This document shows, piece by piece, positions 44,302 through 57,270 of a DNA stretch of 64,000 bases. The notes below the pieces were generated by a model. It saw only the letters and a program-made list of their open reading frames with translations. It made no database searches and had not been told where the DNA came from. Within the stretch, counting starts at the first letter, position 1. Every line of letters begins with the position of its first letter. Source of the DNA: Antedon mediterranea (Eukaryota; Echinodermata; Crinoidea; Comatulida; Antedonidae); assembly GCF_964355755.1 (NCBI RefSeq), contig NC_092678.1, positions 5,428,922-5,492,921 on the forward strand. The letters are read 5' to 3'. Position numbers and translations under genes: made by a program.

Positions 44302-45361
44302 ACAGCCAAATGTTTTTGAAAATCACATATCATTATAGTTTTTTAAACTTTTTAAACATTCTTTTAATTATAAAGGACCTAAATATTTTAACTCTTTAGA
44401 CGTTCAATTAGAAATTGCAATACTTTTTTAAATTTTAAAAGTAAATTAAAGAATTTTATGCTTAATAATGATACATTTTAAATGTTTATCTTCCTAACCT
44501 TTTTACATCTTTCCTTTTAATTTATATATATATATAATGATATATATATAATGATATAATGATATAATGATGAAGGGCTAGTGTTGCCCGAAAGCTCTGC
44601 TAACTTTTCTGGCTGTTTACTTTATCGTTTTGATTTAGCTTTTCGCTTTTTATTTTTGAATCTCCATTGAGATCCAGCCACTGATACCCACAGCATTGTC
44701 ATTTTTTTCAGTAATTTGCCTTTGGATTTATATATATATACTTTATTGAATTTTAACTATTGTAATATATTTTTTTACTTGTAATGTTGTAATGTAGCTT
44801 GTATTGTTGAGGGCCCCTTGAAATATTGTTGAATAAATAAATGAATTCATTATTTGAAAAAGTTGCTATTGCATAACAATTTCAAAAGCAACATTTTTTA
44901 AGCATATTACTGACAATTACCAAGCAACTTTAATAATGTACAATATTTGTACTGCATGTAATATAATGTATGATAATGAAATGTCATGATCTTTAAATAC
45001 AAAATTCATATTTTTAAGTTTTATCTGAAAATCACAGACAATTTATGTGTTATTTATATTTTATTCATAGGGTATGTAGAGAAAGGTTTATAATGAAATC
45101 AGTAATTAGTTGAAAAAAGTAATATAAAATAAAGCCATAAAGGTACAAAATATGCTTTGTGAACTGATATGTGATCTTTTAGTTGTGCGTCTTTAGTGAG
45201 CAATTAGTCTACAGTAATAGATAGGCATACGAAACAGCATAAATACTACCTTGTGAACAGATAGGCACACTCCTATACATGTTAAGACAAACAAATAACT
45301 GACACCACTACATACAGTTGTTGGATTACTTCACTCTACTTTAGTTAGTTAGTGTCCTTAC
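44302..45361. other. 3' flank of gene D with microsatellite
   Basis: A TATATA and AATGATATA microsatellite spans about 44521-44570. The segmental duplication copy 2 starts near 44905. No gene recognised. Confidence 0.5.
44567..44720 (+). mobile_element. Penelope-like 3' end fragment with hammerhead-like motif
   Basis: TGATGA is followed by a stem of GGGC and GCCC around a TAGTGTT loop and then GAAA (44568-44593). This is the hammerhead core order, except that the leading C of CUGAUGA is A. The following bases are repeat-like. No coding part is present. Confidence 0.4.
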
Positions 45362-45531
45362 CTTCTTTTTGCTGGTAGGGTTGACAATGACAGACTGTTT
45401 CATCGGGGATTTCACTTCTATTTTAACATTAACAAGACTGTAGCTTGCCAGTTGCTGCAGGACTGGTTCACCAGGTGCTGTTTCTACTGGTAACAATTTT
45501 AGTGGCTGAATATCAATCAATGACTTCACAT
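45362..45531 (-). CDS. Gene X, possible alternative 3' exon (copy 2)
   Basis: 170 bases, translating to the same 62-residue tail as the exon at 21731, with the same acceptor, donor-like end and following stop. Confidence 0.5.
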
Positions 45532-46550
45532 CTGAAAGTAAATGGTCAATACATTTTCTGTCAGTAGATCAATCAATTATGATATTAATATTTGAGGCTA
45601 TATACAATTTACTTGAATTACAAAATAATTGATTGGTCGCGTAAAATAAATTCATCATTACTATTTCAGAAAAAAAGGCAAACATCTACTCACCATATAA
45701 TTATTCTTAAAAGATGAGCTTAATCAACAATGTGCAGCAACAAGAATTATGCTAACTAACTAAAATATACAAGTATTGTATGCAGTGTTCTCTTTATTGA
45801 TCCAATTGATCAATCACTCTTGGTTAATGTTTTAAACTCAAAGACAAGTGTTTATTTAATTCCTGTTAGGAGTCAAGTTATTCCTGTAAATCTTGATGGC
45901 AAAATCTGCTTCAGAGAACACTGGTATCAGGTCACTTTACACACAACAAAACTACAATTTTAGGTCCATTTTCCTTTATAATTATATACTTCTTACAAAT
46001 ATTAATAAACAAAAACAGTATTAAGTGTATGAATTTATTGTTATGAATGCAAAATATGCATTTTATAATCAACTTAAGTAATAGCATACCAAGTGGTTGT
46101 GTGTAAATTGCTCATGTACACAATTCGGTATAAAGAAATACAGTATGTACAGTACACTATTGGAAAAGAGTAGGAATCATCTGGCGGTATGCTGATCATG
46201 GTCATGTGCACTGGGGTCTCTGGGAGGACAGTCTTTTACTGAAGATGTCCCCCAGTATAAAGAAACAAATAAAAACAATTACATAAAGTTAAATAGATTA
46301 TACAACCTCAGAATATAGTATTTAGTATTCTGATTGTTATGAAAGCAGTAGTTATAATTTTCAATCAAAATAAAAAAGTTTGTCTTTTTATTGCACTGCA
46401 CATGGAAGTATTAAAAAAATTATAAATAATGTACAAATACACTAATTAATTCTTGACAAGAAAAACAATTCTTGATATGGTTTTTTGACGAACACATTAA
46501 AAAATTGTGATGCAATGTCATTCTGGAGAATTATACAAAAATAAACATTT

Positions 46551-49500
46551 TTACAAGTAGGATACCAAAACGTTTGGTGTTGGAATATTCCTTTCAAGCT
46601 CATCATGATGGATGATTCTTCTTCTCATCTCTGGAAATCTTTCCATCAGTAAATGTTCTTCCAGTGGTGAAGGCGTCAGTCTGGCTGTTGGATGAAATGG
46701 CTTGAGCAAAACAAATCTAGAAGTGCATAAAACAAACAAAAAGCAATGAAGTTTCACCACATAAATTCAGCTTTGTTGTGAGTGATGATGATAATATGTT
46801 GATGATGATGATAATGTTGATGGTAGCCATAGTGATGATGATCCTTCTCATAAAGATAAAAATATGAATAGTAACTAATTGATACAAGTCATACTTGGCC
46901 TTGTTTGGGATGGATTGAGGTGTGTGAGGGCGCCGTACAAGCATTGGTCCTGATATCCCATCAGCCTTCTCAAACATCTCTTTGTTTGAGCTTCTCAATA
47001 TTTTTGGGTGTTTATTTAGACGAAACCTGAAAAACAATTTACAATTTTACTCAGTAAACTGGAACACAAACGAGGCTGAATAGATGAAAAAACAGGAAAT
47101 ATAGTATTGTGTGAATGATGACATAATATTACACACAGTAATAAATAGTCTGTACTGAGCATGCTCAAAAGTAGAAAACACATCAATACCTGTATGCCAT
47201 TTCTTGACTCAGATCATTTGTTTCTTTATAGTGTTTAGGTTGTGGTGGTGTACCAGGACGTGCTTTCATTGCTGGTGACTGATGCTTCTTAAGTAGATCA
47301 AGTGAACTATCTGAACGTGTTAGGCAATCTGTAGAATAGTGTTAAGAACTTGTATTATTGCTTAGATGGACATGACATTGCAACAAAATACACTATAAAA
47401 TTTCAAATAAATTTTAAATAAAATGCAAAATTTTAAAGTAAAAGGAGACTCACACGTATTAGTTTGGTCAGGGATATCAGTTGAGCCACTACGATGGCCC
47501 TTAAGTGCCTTCTGACGCTGTATTAGATGAGCCTCTTGCTCAGAAATGTCACCAGAGCAATTATGATGGCCAAGAAGTGACTTTCTTCGTTGCCTAAGAC
47601 GCTCCTCCATTATTTGACGTTTTTCAAATGCAAAACGAGCACGTTCTGCCTTTTTTAAACGAAGTAGTTGATTCCTAAATTTTAAAAGAAAAACATTTTA
47701 AAACTTAGCTTACATAAGTAAAATTTAAATAAACTAAACATTTTTATTAGAAAAAGTAAATGTACCTACCTCTCTATCATCCTATCTTGCCAGTTGTCAT
47801 CAAACCTTGTTCCATTGTTTTTTAATAAATCAACAGGACTTCTGTATAAATAACAAAAAGCTAATTTTTTATTTCATATTTTAATATCAATCCGTCTGGA
47901 AATCTTTTCATAGCATATGGGTACTATTTGTATTTATGTTCATTACTTTACAAAAAGTAAAACCAATATAGATTATGTTAACTGCATACTGCTTTTTTAG
48001 GAATTATATGTGTACCAAAAACCTTGCTTTACTAGTGTCATCAACTCACCCTGGCAAACTGATATTTCTTTGTAAGTAATGCGAATCAAATGACATCTTG
48101 AAGACAAAAAAAGACAAAATCATATTTTTTTTTTAAAACAAAGAAAAAACATATTTTATTTTATTATACATATATATTTACTAATCTTTAATGCCTCTCT
48201 CAGGCAACTTAGTATTTCTCTCAGGCTGTTCATTTAACTTTTTTGTTTTACCCACAGCAAGGTGTAATCCAGTAAATTATTATTAATTACTATTATTATT
48301 AACACATATAAATCTTACATCATCCTGTAAGGCATAAAGATCTCCTGTCGCAACTGTATGAGGGCGCTCTAAAGAATATCGTCTTCCTTTAATAAAGAAA
48401 AATAATTTATTATGATTAATTAAAACATACTTATAAGAATACTTTATAATTTGTTTCATGATTTTGTTAACAAAATGTTTCATATTATCTTTCATTTAAG
48501 TCTTACTGTTTCCATATTCCGCTGTGTTTGGTCTCGCAATTGTCCCGTCATCTACAGTAGATTTCAAACACATGTTCATGTCAGAGAACAATGGATGAAT
48601 AAGACTTTCTTTTGACCTTCCTCTGACCCCACTTTCTTCTTCAAAATACGATGGCTCATCTGTACTCTGTTGTTGCAATCTCATTAATGATTTTAAACCT
48701 TTAGACTCCTTAAGTCTTCTAGAAGTGTTCTTTTTCTCATCCCTAGATTCCTCTATTAAATACTCTTCTTCCTCTAAGTTTGGATCATCTGTATCTATAC
48801 AGCTAGGCTTGGTTGCTCTACTCGAGATGGCAGAGCTTGTATGGTACTTAGTGCTTGTTGTGACAGAGGCTGAGCTAGGCCTGCTTTCTTCTTTGCTAAT
48901 TGACTTCCTTGATGCTTTATGAAGACTGTACTTCTCAGTGATGGAAAGTCTTGAGGCTGCTTTTAAAAATGACATACTTCCTACAATACAAAGTATAAAA
49001 TATAAAGCTATATATACTGTATGCATGTAGTAAGTAGATGAATATTTGTTAAAATGATCCACTGTCTCTTTTAGCTGTAAAAGTTGTATATGTTCTCTAA
49101 ACCTAAGCTAGTCAATTCACAGCCTTTATTTAAGGAGATACACAGAGCATCTTCCTTTTCCATACCTGTATCTTTTGATTTCTTAGTGTCTGCTTCTTCT
49201 TTCTGCTTTCCTTCAAATCTTTTATCTTTCAGTAAGTTATCTTTTGATTTTCTTTTATCATTTAAATTCCTCTTTTGTTTTAATCCTTTTCTCTCTGTTG
49301 AATCCTCCTGGTTTATTTGTTTCTCTGTCATTTTTGATTTCTTCCCTTTCTCCATCTTCTCTCCATATGGTAACCTATCGTTACTCTTTGCACTTGAAGG
49401 ATGTCCTACTTTTAATTTCCCATCAGGAATGCTTATCACTGAGATGACATCAGATTCCTTTCCCTTAAAAGGGAAATAAAAACAACATCAAGACTTTAAC

Positions 49501-50823
49501 CTCTATCTACACTATCAAAGTTTATGTGAAAAAAAATGTAATATCATATTTGGGCATATCACTACAATATTTGGGCACATCACACCTTTTTTGTCAAACT
49601 AGTTTGATAGTTGAGACAGAGCTTAAATCGCCACTAGACAGAAAATCAAATATTTACCTCAGTACCACTAGCAGATGAAGGTTTCAGTTTCCACACATCA
49701 GTAGTAGCATCACTCTCAGCTTCTCTGCTACTGTCCAATACAAGCGCAGCCCCAACTCCCTCTGCCTCTGGTGAGGTCTGTGACTTAAGCTCAAGTGCCA
49801 GGCCAGCTTGGCTTCCTGATGCTGGCTGAGCTACATCTGATGACACATGGAGAGCAATATCTGATTCAACAATTGCTTCTTCAGCTTCACTTTCATCTGC
49901 CTTTGTATATGTGTCATTTTTAGTAATCTGTTTACAAAATACAAATATATACAAATAAAATGTGTATGGATTAATTATATAAAAACCTATTTAAACTATA
50001 CTACTGTTTGTAATACAATAAAAAAAAAGGTAATATGTATACATACTTATTTAACAACCACATTCAAACAGAGTTGATCCATAGAGTTCCTTACTTTTAT
50101 TGGGACAGATGATTCACTATTCAATGTCATCCTCTTCCTTTACTGTTCAGAACTTGAGTATAATCCCAACCGGGAGATTTAAATCTTGCTGGTCACACAC
50201 AGGTGGATATTAGGAACTTTTAGATGGAATAAATTACAAAAAACCTCTTTCCTTTTCTAAAATATATACAAATGACATACCTTCCTTTGGTTAGTTGACT
50301 GTGAATTCTGTAGATCACCTGACACTGTAGATACTGTCTGTTTGGATCTTGTTTTGTTCTTTGCTAGTGTCCTAGTACCTTTTTGTGTCTTCTTCAGAAT
50401 AACTCGCTTAGAGGCTGAACTGGGTTTCTACAATTAATTAATTATCTGTATATTATTCTTCGCAAGGTAAGGTGAATGCAACGCCTAACTAGGCAGGCTT
50501 ATTACATAAAGGAGGCCTAGCTACCCGACCCAGCAGTAGATATTCTACTTGTTATTGGCTATACAATATAATAGATATCAACTTTTATATCGGTAAAATA
50601 TAAGATTTGATATTCCCTCGGGAAGGATATTTTGTTCGAGGGAATATATATTTCCCTCTAACAAAATATCATTCCCTCAGGGATATCAAATCTTATATTT
50701 AACCTTTAAGCAGGCAATATCTGTATAATATAAGATGATAATTTTGATTACAGCTTGTGTATACAAAACAAGTCTTACTTCATTTATCTTGGTTTCTGTA
50801 TCACTTTTCTGGTGACTAACAGC
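46551..50823 (-). CDS. Gene X copy 2: unrecognised protein, 12 exons
   Basis: Exons in reading order: 50779-50823, 50281-50427, 49658-49927, 49166-49463, 48507-48980, 48319-48386, 48050-48096, 47770-47841, 47454-47674, 47190-47328, 46895-47026 and 46551-46716. All junctions keep GT/AG and frame, giving about 692 residues. It differs from copy 1 by a 4-residue deletion (PAGY in exon 5) and scattered substitutions. Two open, nearly identical copies suggest recent duplication, perhaps under constraint. The first intron now carries the palindrome, and the Helitron lies just upstream of the first recognised exon, between it and the gene E promoter. Function unknown. Confidence 0.65.
50596..50702. 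repeat. Imperfect palindrome (fold-back), copy 2
   Basis: Same structure as 27966-28070, with TTCCCTCGGGAA and TCCCTCAGGGATATC at the arm tips. The arms differ slightly between the copies. Confidence 0.6.
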
Positions 50824-50882
50824 CTATTTAAAATTTAAAGAAAATTAAGATAATGTCATGTAGATTTAGTCGTGTTCACAAA

Positions 50883-53430
50883 TCTATATATAAATTTACG
50901 TAAGGGCAAAATTCGGTAAATCGCGCCTTACTTCTAGAATTTTCACTCGATGGTATGTAAAGTTGGTTCGTACTTTCGGTACTGATTTTAACCGCCTGAT
51001 GTAACCCTGTTTACTAATTAAATTGAGTTAGATAATTAGTTATTGACGATTAAAACGAATTTAGGTTCAAAGATTTGCCCCAAATAGGGGTGTTTTCCGA
51101 TCGTGGTATACACTGTCTAATGGATGTCCATCTTGAAAAATACCTGCCAAAAAAATGCGAGGAGGCTTCGCATTTTTCTATCTCCTCCTACGATAATTGT
51201 TTTTAATAGCTGAAAACCGGTTGAACAGCTAGAGTACACCATCATAATGTTGAAGACAGGCCGATTTTCTTTAAAAAATACTATTTTGATAGATTTAATA
51301 TACGATTATACAAATGTATTGATTTGCGATGAATGGAACATCCCAATCTCTCAGTCTGCCAGAGTTTGGTTTAACACAAGTACTGTAGGTAAATTTATGA
51401 GCCCTTGGTTTAACACATACGGTAGGTAAATATATGGGCCCTTTGAGAATAAACTTGCAATACTTTGACAATACTGTAAATACCTATTAACTATTTTTCA
51501 TTTGAATCGAACATTTCTTACTGTGAATGTTCGTACTGTTAGATGTAATATAAAAATATATACAAATAAACTTTATTACTGAGACTGTGGATAGGCTCTA
51601 CTGTTAGATATACAAATAAACTTTATACTGACAGTTCCTTCTCAACGTTTGTATTAATTAATAATTACCAAAAATATAAACGTCGTAGTGGTGTATCGTG
51701 ACATGTACTTTAATATTTCAATCGATTATGACAGTGACAGTTTTAACAAAGTATTAAATCGCAAATGTTTTAGGCCTACTGTATTTAGAGGTATATTATT
51801 TATAGGCCTATAAAACATGAACAAAATATTTCGTTACTCAGTGGATAAAGAATATATTTAAAAATTGTTCCTCTTTGTACCTATCCGCTTTCCCATCCCT
51901 CAACCCTAATGTTACATAGCGAGGAGGCTTCGCATTTTCCTATCTCCTCCTACGATAATTGTTTTTAATAGCTGAAAACCGGTTGAACAGCTAGAGTACA
52001 CCATCATAATGTTGAAGACAGGCCGATTTTCTTTAAAAAATACTATTTTGATAGATTGCTAGAGTACACCATCATAATGTTGAAGACAGGCCGATTTTCT
52101 TTAAAAAATACTATTTTGATAGATTTAATATACGATTATACAAATGTATTGATTTGCGATGAATGGAACATCCAGTTTGGTTTAACACAAGTACTGTAGG
52201 TAAATTTATGAGCCCTTGGTTTAACACATACGGTAGGTAAATATATGGGCCCTTTGAGAATAAACTTGCAATAGGTTCGGAAAATGTTAAAAACCAATTT
52301 CTATTATTTGAATCGGTAAACAGTTTCCATTTATTATACATTGATAATGAAACATGAAATATTCCTATTTATGTCCCTCGAGGTTCATTACAATTTATAT
52401 TTAGTAGTCCCACGGACTTCATCTTAGCCACTCCCCCGAGTGCTAAGGCCAAATTTATGATACCCTACTTTCTATGTAAGTTTAGTTACAGTTAGTTCTT
52501 GACGATAATACAACGAATTTAGGTTACACCCTTCGGCCGCGAAACTGTTTCTGTACAAATATGATACCGATTGGCTTTATTTCATTCAACAGCGACCATA
52601 ATCTCGCCAATTACAGGATAGATAAACTATTTTATTATTGATGTGCTTATAAATTAAGACTCATGTAAACAGCTTGATTACATCATTTTACAGACAAACG
52701 AAACTTTTTTAAACCTACTGTTTCAATAACTGAGTATAATACTGTATACGTTTTCATAAGTAAGTGCATATACATTTTCGTGTTTTCATTGACGAGATTG
52801 TAATAGTAACTTCAGTAACTATTACAGATACTTATTTATTATACGACACAAGACAATTGTATCTGACAGGTACGTACATTATTCTAAAAAATAAGTCTAG
52901 ATAGATCCCTTAGGCGTCATAAATCACAGGCCAACAAATCAGTACTCATGACAGAAATTCGACCCAGTTTGGTTCACACAAATGTTTACAGGAAGTTCAA
53001 CACCACAACCGATGATTTGCCCTAAATATTTAGGTAGACTACAGTTTAATTTTTCACTGAATAGGAGCTTGAATTTCCAATTTCCATTTCGCAGAATGTC
53101 TAGGTCTATTTATTTAGTTTGGTTCTTATAATATATAAATACAATCAACTTTATTACTGCGGTTCCATCACCACCACCACGTGCCGCCGCCCAATTCCCG
53201 TACATACATTTCCATTTCTCCCTAATTTCTTTAATCCACATAAATTAATTGTCCTTTATGGAATCCAGTATTGGTTTTGTTGTCTCTATTTCTGAATACC
53301 CCAATTAGGGGGACACTTCCGTTTTTGTTTAGTGTCCCAAAAAAGTCCCCGTCCGTGGATTCTACTGTATTCGAGAACCATCTGTGAGCACCCCTAGATG
53401 GTACGCGAGCGAAGCGAGCGTGCCATCTAG
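50883..53430 (+). mobile_element. Non-autonomous Helitron (2548 bases)
   Basis: Starts TCTATATATAAATTTACG after CACAAA and ends with a hairpin (GATGGTACGC with GCGTGCCATC) directly before CTAG, followed by T. The paralogous site at 28240 reads CACAAA then TTATAATAATT with no insert, so the element entered exactly between A and T without a duplication, as Helitrons do. No Rep/helicase frame is present. A block at 51157-51452 is repeated in two pieces at 51919-52054 and 52057-52271. Confidence 0.85.
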
Positions 53431-54037
53431 TTATAATAATTAATATAATTATATTTGATTAGTACTAAGAATGAGAGTTGTTTCTTGCCACACACATTAA
53501 CAAAACTCATGGAACAGAAGTCTCCATTTTGGTGCTACCTGTGGAAAAAGTCGCAGTTTTTAATTGTCATGAATTTAAATGCCTCTTAATTTTGTATGGT
53601 ACATATATGTGAATGGACTAAGATAAAAATTCAAACATGAGATGTTTATCTTGAAATATTCTAATAATTAATAATCAATGTGAAATGTATTGACAGAAAA
53701 CAAACAAAAATGGTGGGTATACAAACATGTAAATATATATTCAGAATTAATATTGATGTTTGTTATATTGATGTTTTTTAAACACAATGTTGTACTCGGC
53801 ACTTCATTGAAAATTTATAATCCATTGTGAACTGTACCTATTGTTATATTTCATTAAGTAAATAAAGTATTTTGCATTAAATAAACATAAATTGGCACAA
53901 GGTATACATAATACAATTTCAAAACGGTACTAAATGCCATAAAGTGTAAATATTCCAGACTAGAAGTACTGTATGAAATACATTATTATCTTCTGATAAG
54001 ATAATAAACACAAAGCTTTGGTACTGCACTGAATAGC

Positions 54038-54050
54038 TGACCCTTGACCC
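54038..54050. promoter_or_regulatory. DR1-type nuclear receptor motif, gene E
   Basis: TGACCCTTGACCC, reverse GGGTCAAGGGTCA, 47 bases upstream of the TATA box. It lies in the block that gene C has lost. Confidence 0.45.
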
Positions 54051-54096
54051 TCACTAGCTACGATTTATTTTAATCAATAGTAATCATTTTCCATAA

Positions 54097-54117
54097 TATA
54101 AATAGCAGGGAATTTCC
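54097..54117 (+). promoter_or_regulatory. Core promoter of gene E: TATA box plus NF-kappaB site
   Basis: TATAAATAG at 54097-54105 and GGGAATTTCC at 54108-54117. The predicted 5' UTR exon ends at a GTAAGT donor at 54246. Confidence 0.75.
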
Positions 54118-54421
54118 AGTTTGTAAAGCTTCTGCTATTTTGAGGCTATTTTAAGGTCGGAAAGGTAGAATGTATTGTGGATAGATTAATACTCAATGTA
54201 CTGTATTGGCAACGATTCTGAGCGGAAGTGGAACTGAAACCAGCGGTAAGTAATATGCAATAATTGGTGTAGAAATTAATGATCTCGTCTGCAACATTCT
54301 CTAATAAAATATATATATATATACAGAGGGTTTGAGAATTCAGATCAAATGTAAAGTCAAAAAGAATACTAGTGTTTTGTAAGGAACCATTAATAAGAAT
54401 TACAATGTAATACCACCTTAT

Positions 54422-55600
54422 TTACATTTCATTTCATTTCATTTATTTCGTCTCACATAATTATACCAAAAACATAACAAACAATAGAGAGAGACATGAT
54501 TCCCAAAAGCGAACTAAATCAAACTATCCAGCAAAACAAAATCATCCAACAATAAAATACAAAATTACAACATTAAAAACAACGTGAAGATTAAAAAGTA
54601 CAAAATATCTATACAAAAGTTACCCAAGACATTATTTTTATTATTATTATTGTTATTATTACTGTTATAATTATCACAGATATCAAATGAAGTTTCAATT
54701 TTTCGTGGATTAATGGCCGATAGTTGTAAAAGAATAAAAGGAAATATTTTGCTTAAAATAACATTTTAATTTATTAATAAATAAGCCTAAGTTAATCGGG
54801 AGCGTATTTCTAAGATCCTGAGGCAACCTATCCCATGAGCGTTGAAACTGCTTAAATGTAGAAAATTTAGACTTTTCAGTCCTACCAAACTTGTGAACAA
54901 ATCTTAGATCATTGTCACGCCTGAGGTTAAACTGAACAAAATCAAAAATTTTAAAATTATATTTGTTATAGAGATATTTGGAAACAAAGGAAATCAACAG
55001 GTAATTTATACGACCATCAAAGGATGGAAGACCAAGAACTCCAAGTCTCTGCTCATAAGAGGATTTAGGTATACAAACCCTGGTCATGCGGCGTTTAACC
55101 CGCTCTAAAGATTCAATCTCTCTCTTGCAATACGGAAACAACGCCGGCATCCCATACTCCATAATAGGTCTAACAAGAGCATTAAAAAGCTTCGGGATAA
55201 CGATGTGGTTTCTAAAACGCACGACCCTCATGATAAACCCCAGAAGCCTGGACGCCTTAGCCTTAACATTTGCGACATGGGTACCCCATTCAAGCTTGTG
55301 TGTAAAGGTAATCCCAATATATTTAAAACACTCCACCCTCTCAATAACGTTCTCCCCAATTAGATAATTGATTGCACTGTTCTTAAGTTTGGCTGATCTA
55401 GTAAACCGTATGTGCTTACATTTAATAGGATTAAGCGGTAATTTATTAACAACACTCCAATTATAAATTTCGTTTATGTCGTTCTGCAATGCAGCACTTT
55501 CTTCGGTAGATCTTATTGCCCTGTAGACTGCTACATCGTCGGCATAAAGTAAAATATTCAATTCAATGAAGGAGGACAAGTCTAAAGTAAATAGGTATGT
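54422..55600 (-). mobile_element. 5'-truncated non-LTR retrotransposon (CR1/Jockey-type RT)
   Basis: The minus-strand frame 54710-55579 is the C-terminal half of a reverse transcriptase. It has LLYADDVAVY (catalytic YADD), LNPIKCKHIRF, YIGITFTHKLEWGTHV, RPIMEYGMPALFPY and WDRLPQDLRN. The 3' end is an ATTTC-type tail at 54424-54445 (TGAAA repeats on the sense strand). The front half, including the endonuclease, is missing. It lies in the first intron of gene E and is absent from gene C. Confidence 0.85.
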
Positions 55601-56233
55601 AATCTGTAGCGTGTGTTTGTTTGTTTGTTAGCAGGATTACTCAAAAAGTAATTACAAGATCTTTACCAAAATGAATAGACAGATAGATATGTGGTCAAGG
55701 ACCATTCCATTAAATTTTGGGACCATTTGGGATCACAGTCCCAATTCAGGACCACTTTTTAGTATACTTTTTCAGACCTGCTAGTTTTAAAAGATAGGAC
55801 AGAATTTTTCAAAAGCCGGCGAGCAGTCTTAAAGTAACAAGTAAACTGAAATTGCATTTACTTCTCCAAAAAACTTCATTTTTTAACAAGAGGCAAGAGT
55901 TATAATTTGTGATGTGTAATCTTAAAACATAATTTGATTTAATGTGCACGTTTTTTGATGCGAGTAGTTTAAAAAACCTATTTATTTTCAAATTCACTCG
56001 TTTGATTTTCGCGTTGCTGTTCTATTGTTAGTCAACTGAAGCTATTGTTAATTGAAAGGCTTGTTACATAACCATTACACGAAACTCGCATACACATGCT
56101 TGTAATGAAATTAGCCTAAATCACAAACAGCATTAAGACACACACAAATATATATATTTTTTTTTACCGGAGAAATCTTATGTAGGAGAATTTTACAGCA
56201 GGCGGAAGTATGCACTCTCGGAGTGGCTTTCTA
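55601..56233 (+). mobile_element. Helitron-like 3' end joined to the LINE fragment
   Basis: This part contains GTGTTTGTTTGTTTGTTAGC and ends with a small hairpin (GCACTC TCG GAGTGGC) then TTTCTAG before T, like a Helitron terminus. The paralogous site near 29115 lacks it. No matching TC start is visible on the left, where the LINE tail meets the host, so the insertion is composite or rearranged. Confidence 0.5.
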
Positions 56234-56829
56234 GTTTTAGGTGCAAAAACTGTTAAGTTTGTAAATATTTGGTGATCCACCACAGTCACACTATCAGTTT
56301 ATTCTAATCTAAATTGGCAGCAATCAGGGCGTAATTGTAAATATATAAACTTAATTATTTTAGTATTATTTTGAATTACTGTTATTGTTTTAATATACAT
56401 TTAAAGTTAAATTTATTTTTTATAGGAAAGTGAACTTAGTAACCTTAACATTTCTCACTCTGTCAATTAATTTGCATAACAAAACAGTACAGTTCTACCA
56501 TACCTCCCTGGTTCTACTACCCATTTGACTTCTAGAAACCATAAATTATTTGTATTGTATATTAGATATTCTAATATCCATTTAAATTCAAGCAACCATA
56601 AATTCTTTGTATTGTATTTTAGATGATTATACAGACTTAGTTATTCACGCCTTAGTGGATGCTACAGCAACATTTTTAAGCATACTTGCTTTAATAACGC
56701 TATATTTGTAACTTGGGGAATTTACAACTATTGTCAATTTCTAGGTAGTGGGTTTATGGAACTGTTTATCATTTCTATTCTATTAGTTTTTATATGACGC
56801 CCTACAAAGAACAGAGCGCTTAACAAATA

Positions 56830-57020
56830 CTTAGTAATTAATTAAAAAGAAAAGTTTTAAGTTGACGTTTAAATACAGGAAGCGCGTTCCAGATCCGCGG
56901 AGCAGTGGCAGAACAAGCATTGTCACCAGCTTTCAAATTAGGTCATGGAACGAAAAGTCGGGTAGGACCATTAGAGGAGCAAAGTCGACAACTGTAATTA
57001 AATGAAAGCTGATCACGTTT
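56830..57020 (-). mobile_element. Non-LTR retrotransposon fragment, RT C-terminus (copy 2)
   Basis: Duplicate of 29700-29900, with a few substitutions, in the first intron of gene E. Confidence 0.6.
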
Positions 57021-57270
57021 AAACTTAATTAAATCAAATTTGAGGTACAAAGGAAAAACAGAGTAAATACATTTATAAACAAAAAAAATAATTTTATACA
57101 ATATTTTTTTTATGGAACTCTTTCAATAAATCACCATCAGAAGACTGATCCCGTCCACACGCAAAGACCAGCAGCGCCGCCTAATCGTCGTCACAGTAAT
57201 TGTCGTTACTGTATTATTGACTTTATAATTGTCACACTATTTTAATAATTCTTTATTTTTACTATTCCAG

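Noticed and set aside
51247-51429. 60-codon frame inside the Helitron
   Set aside because: No Rep or helicase motif. It lies in the internally repeated block of a non-autonomous element.
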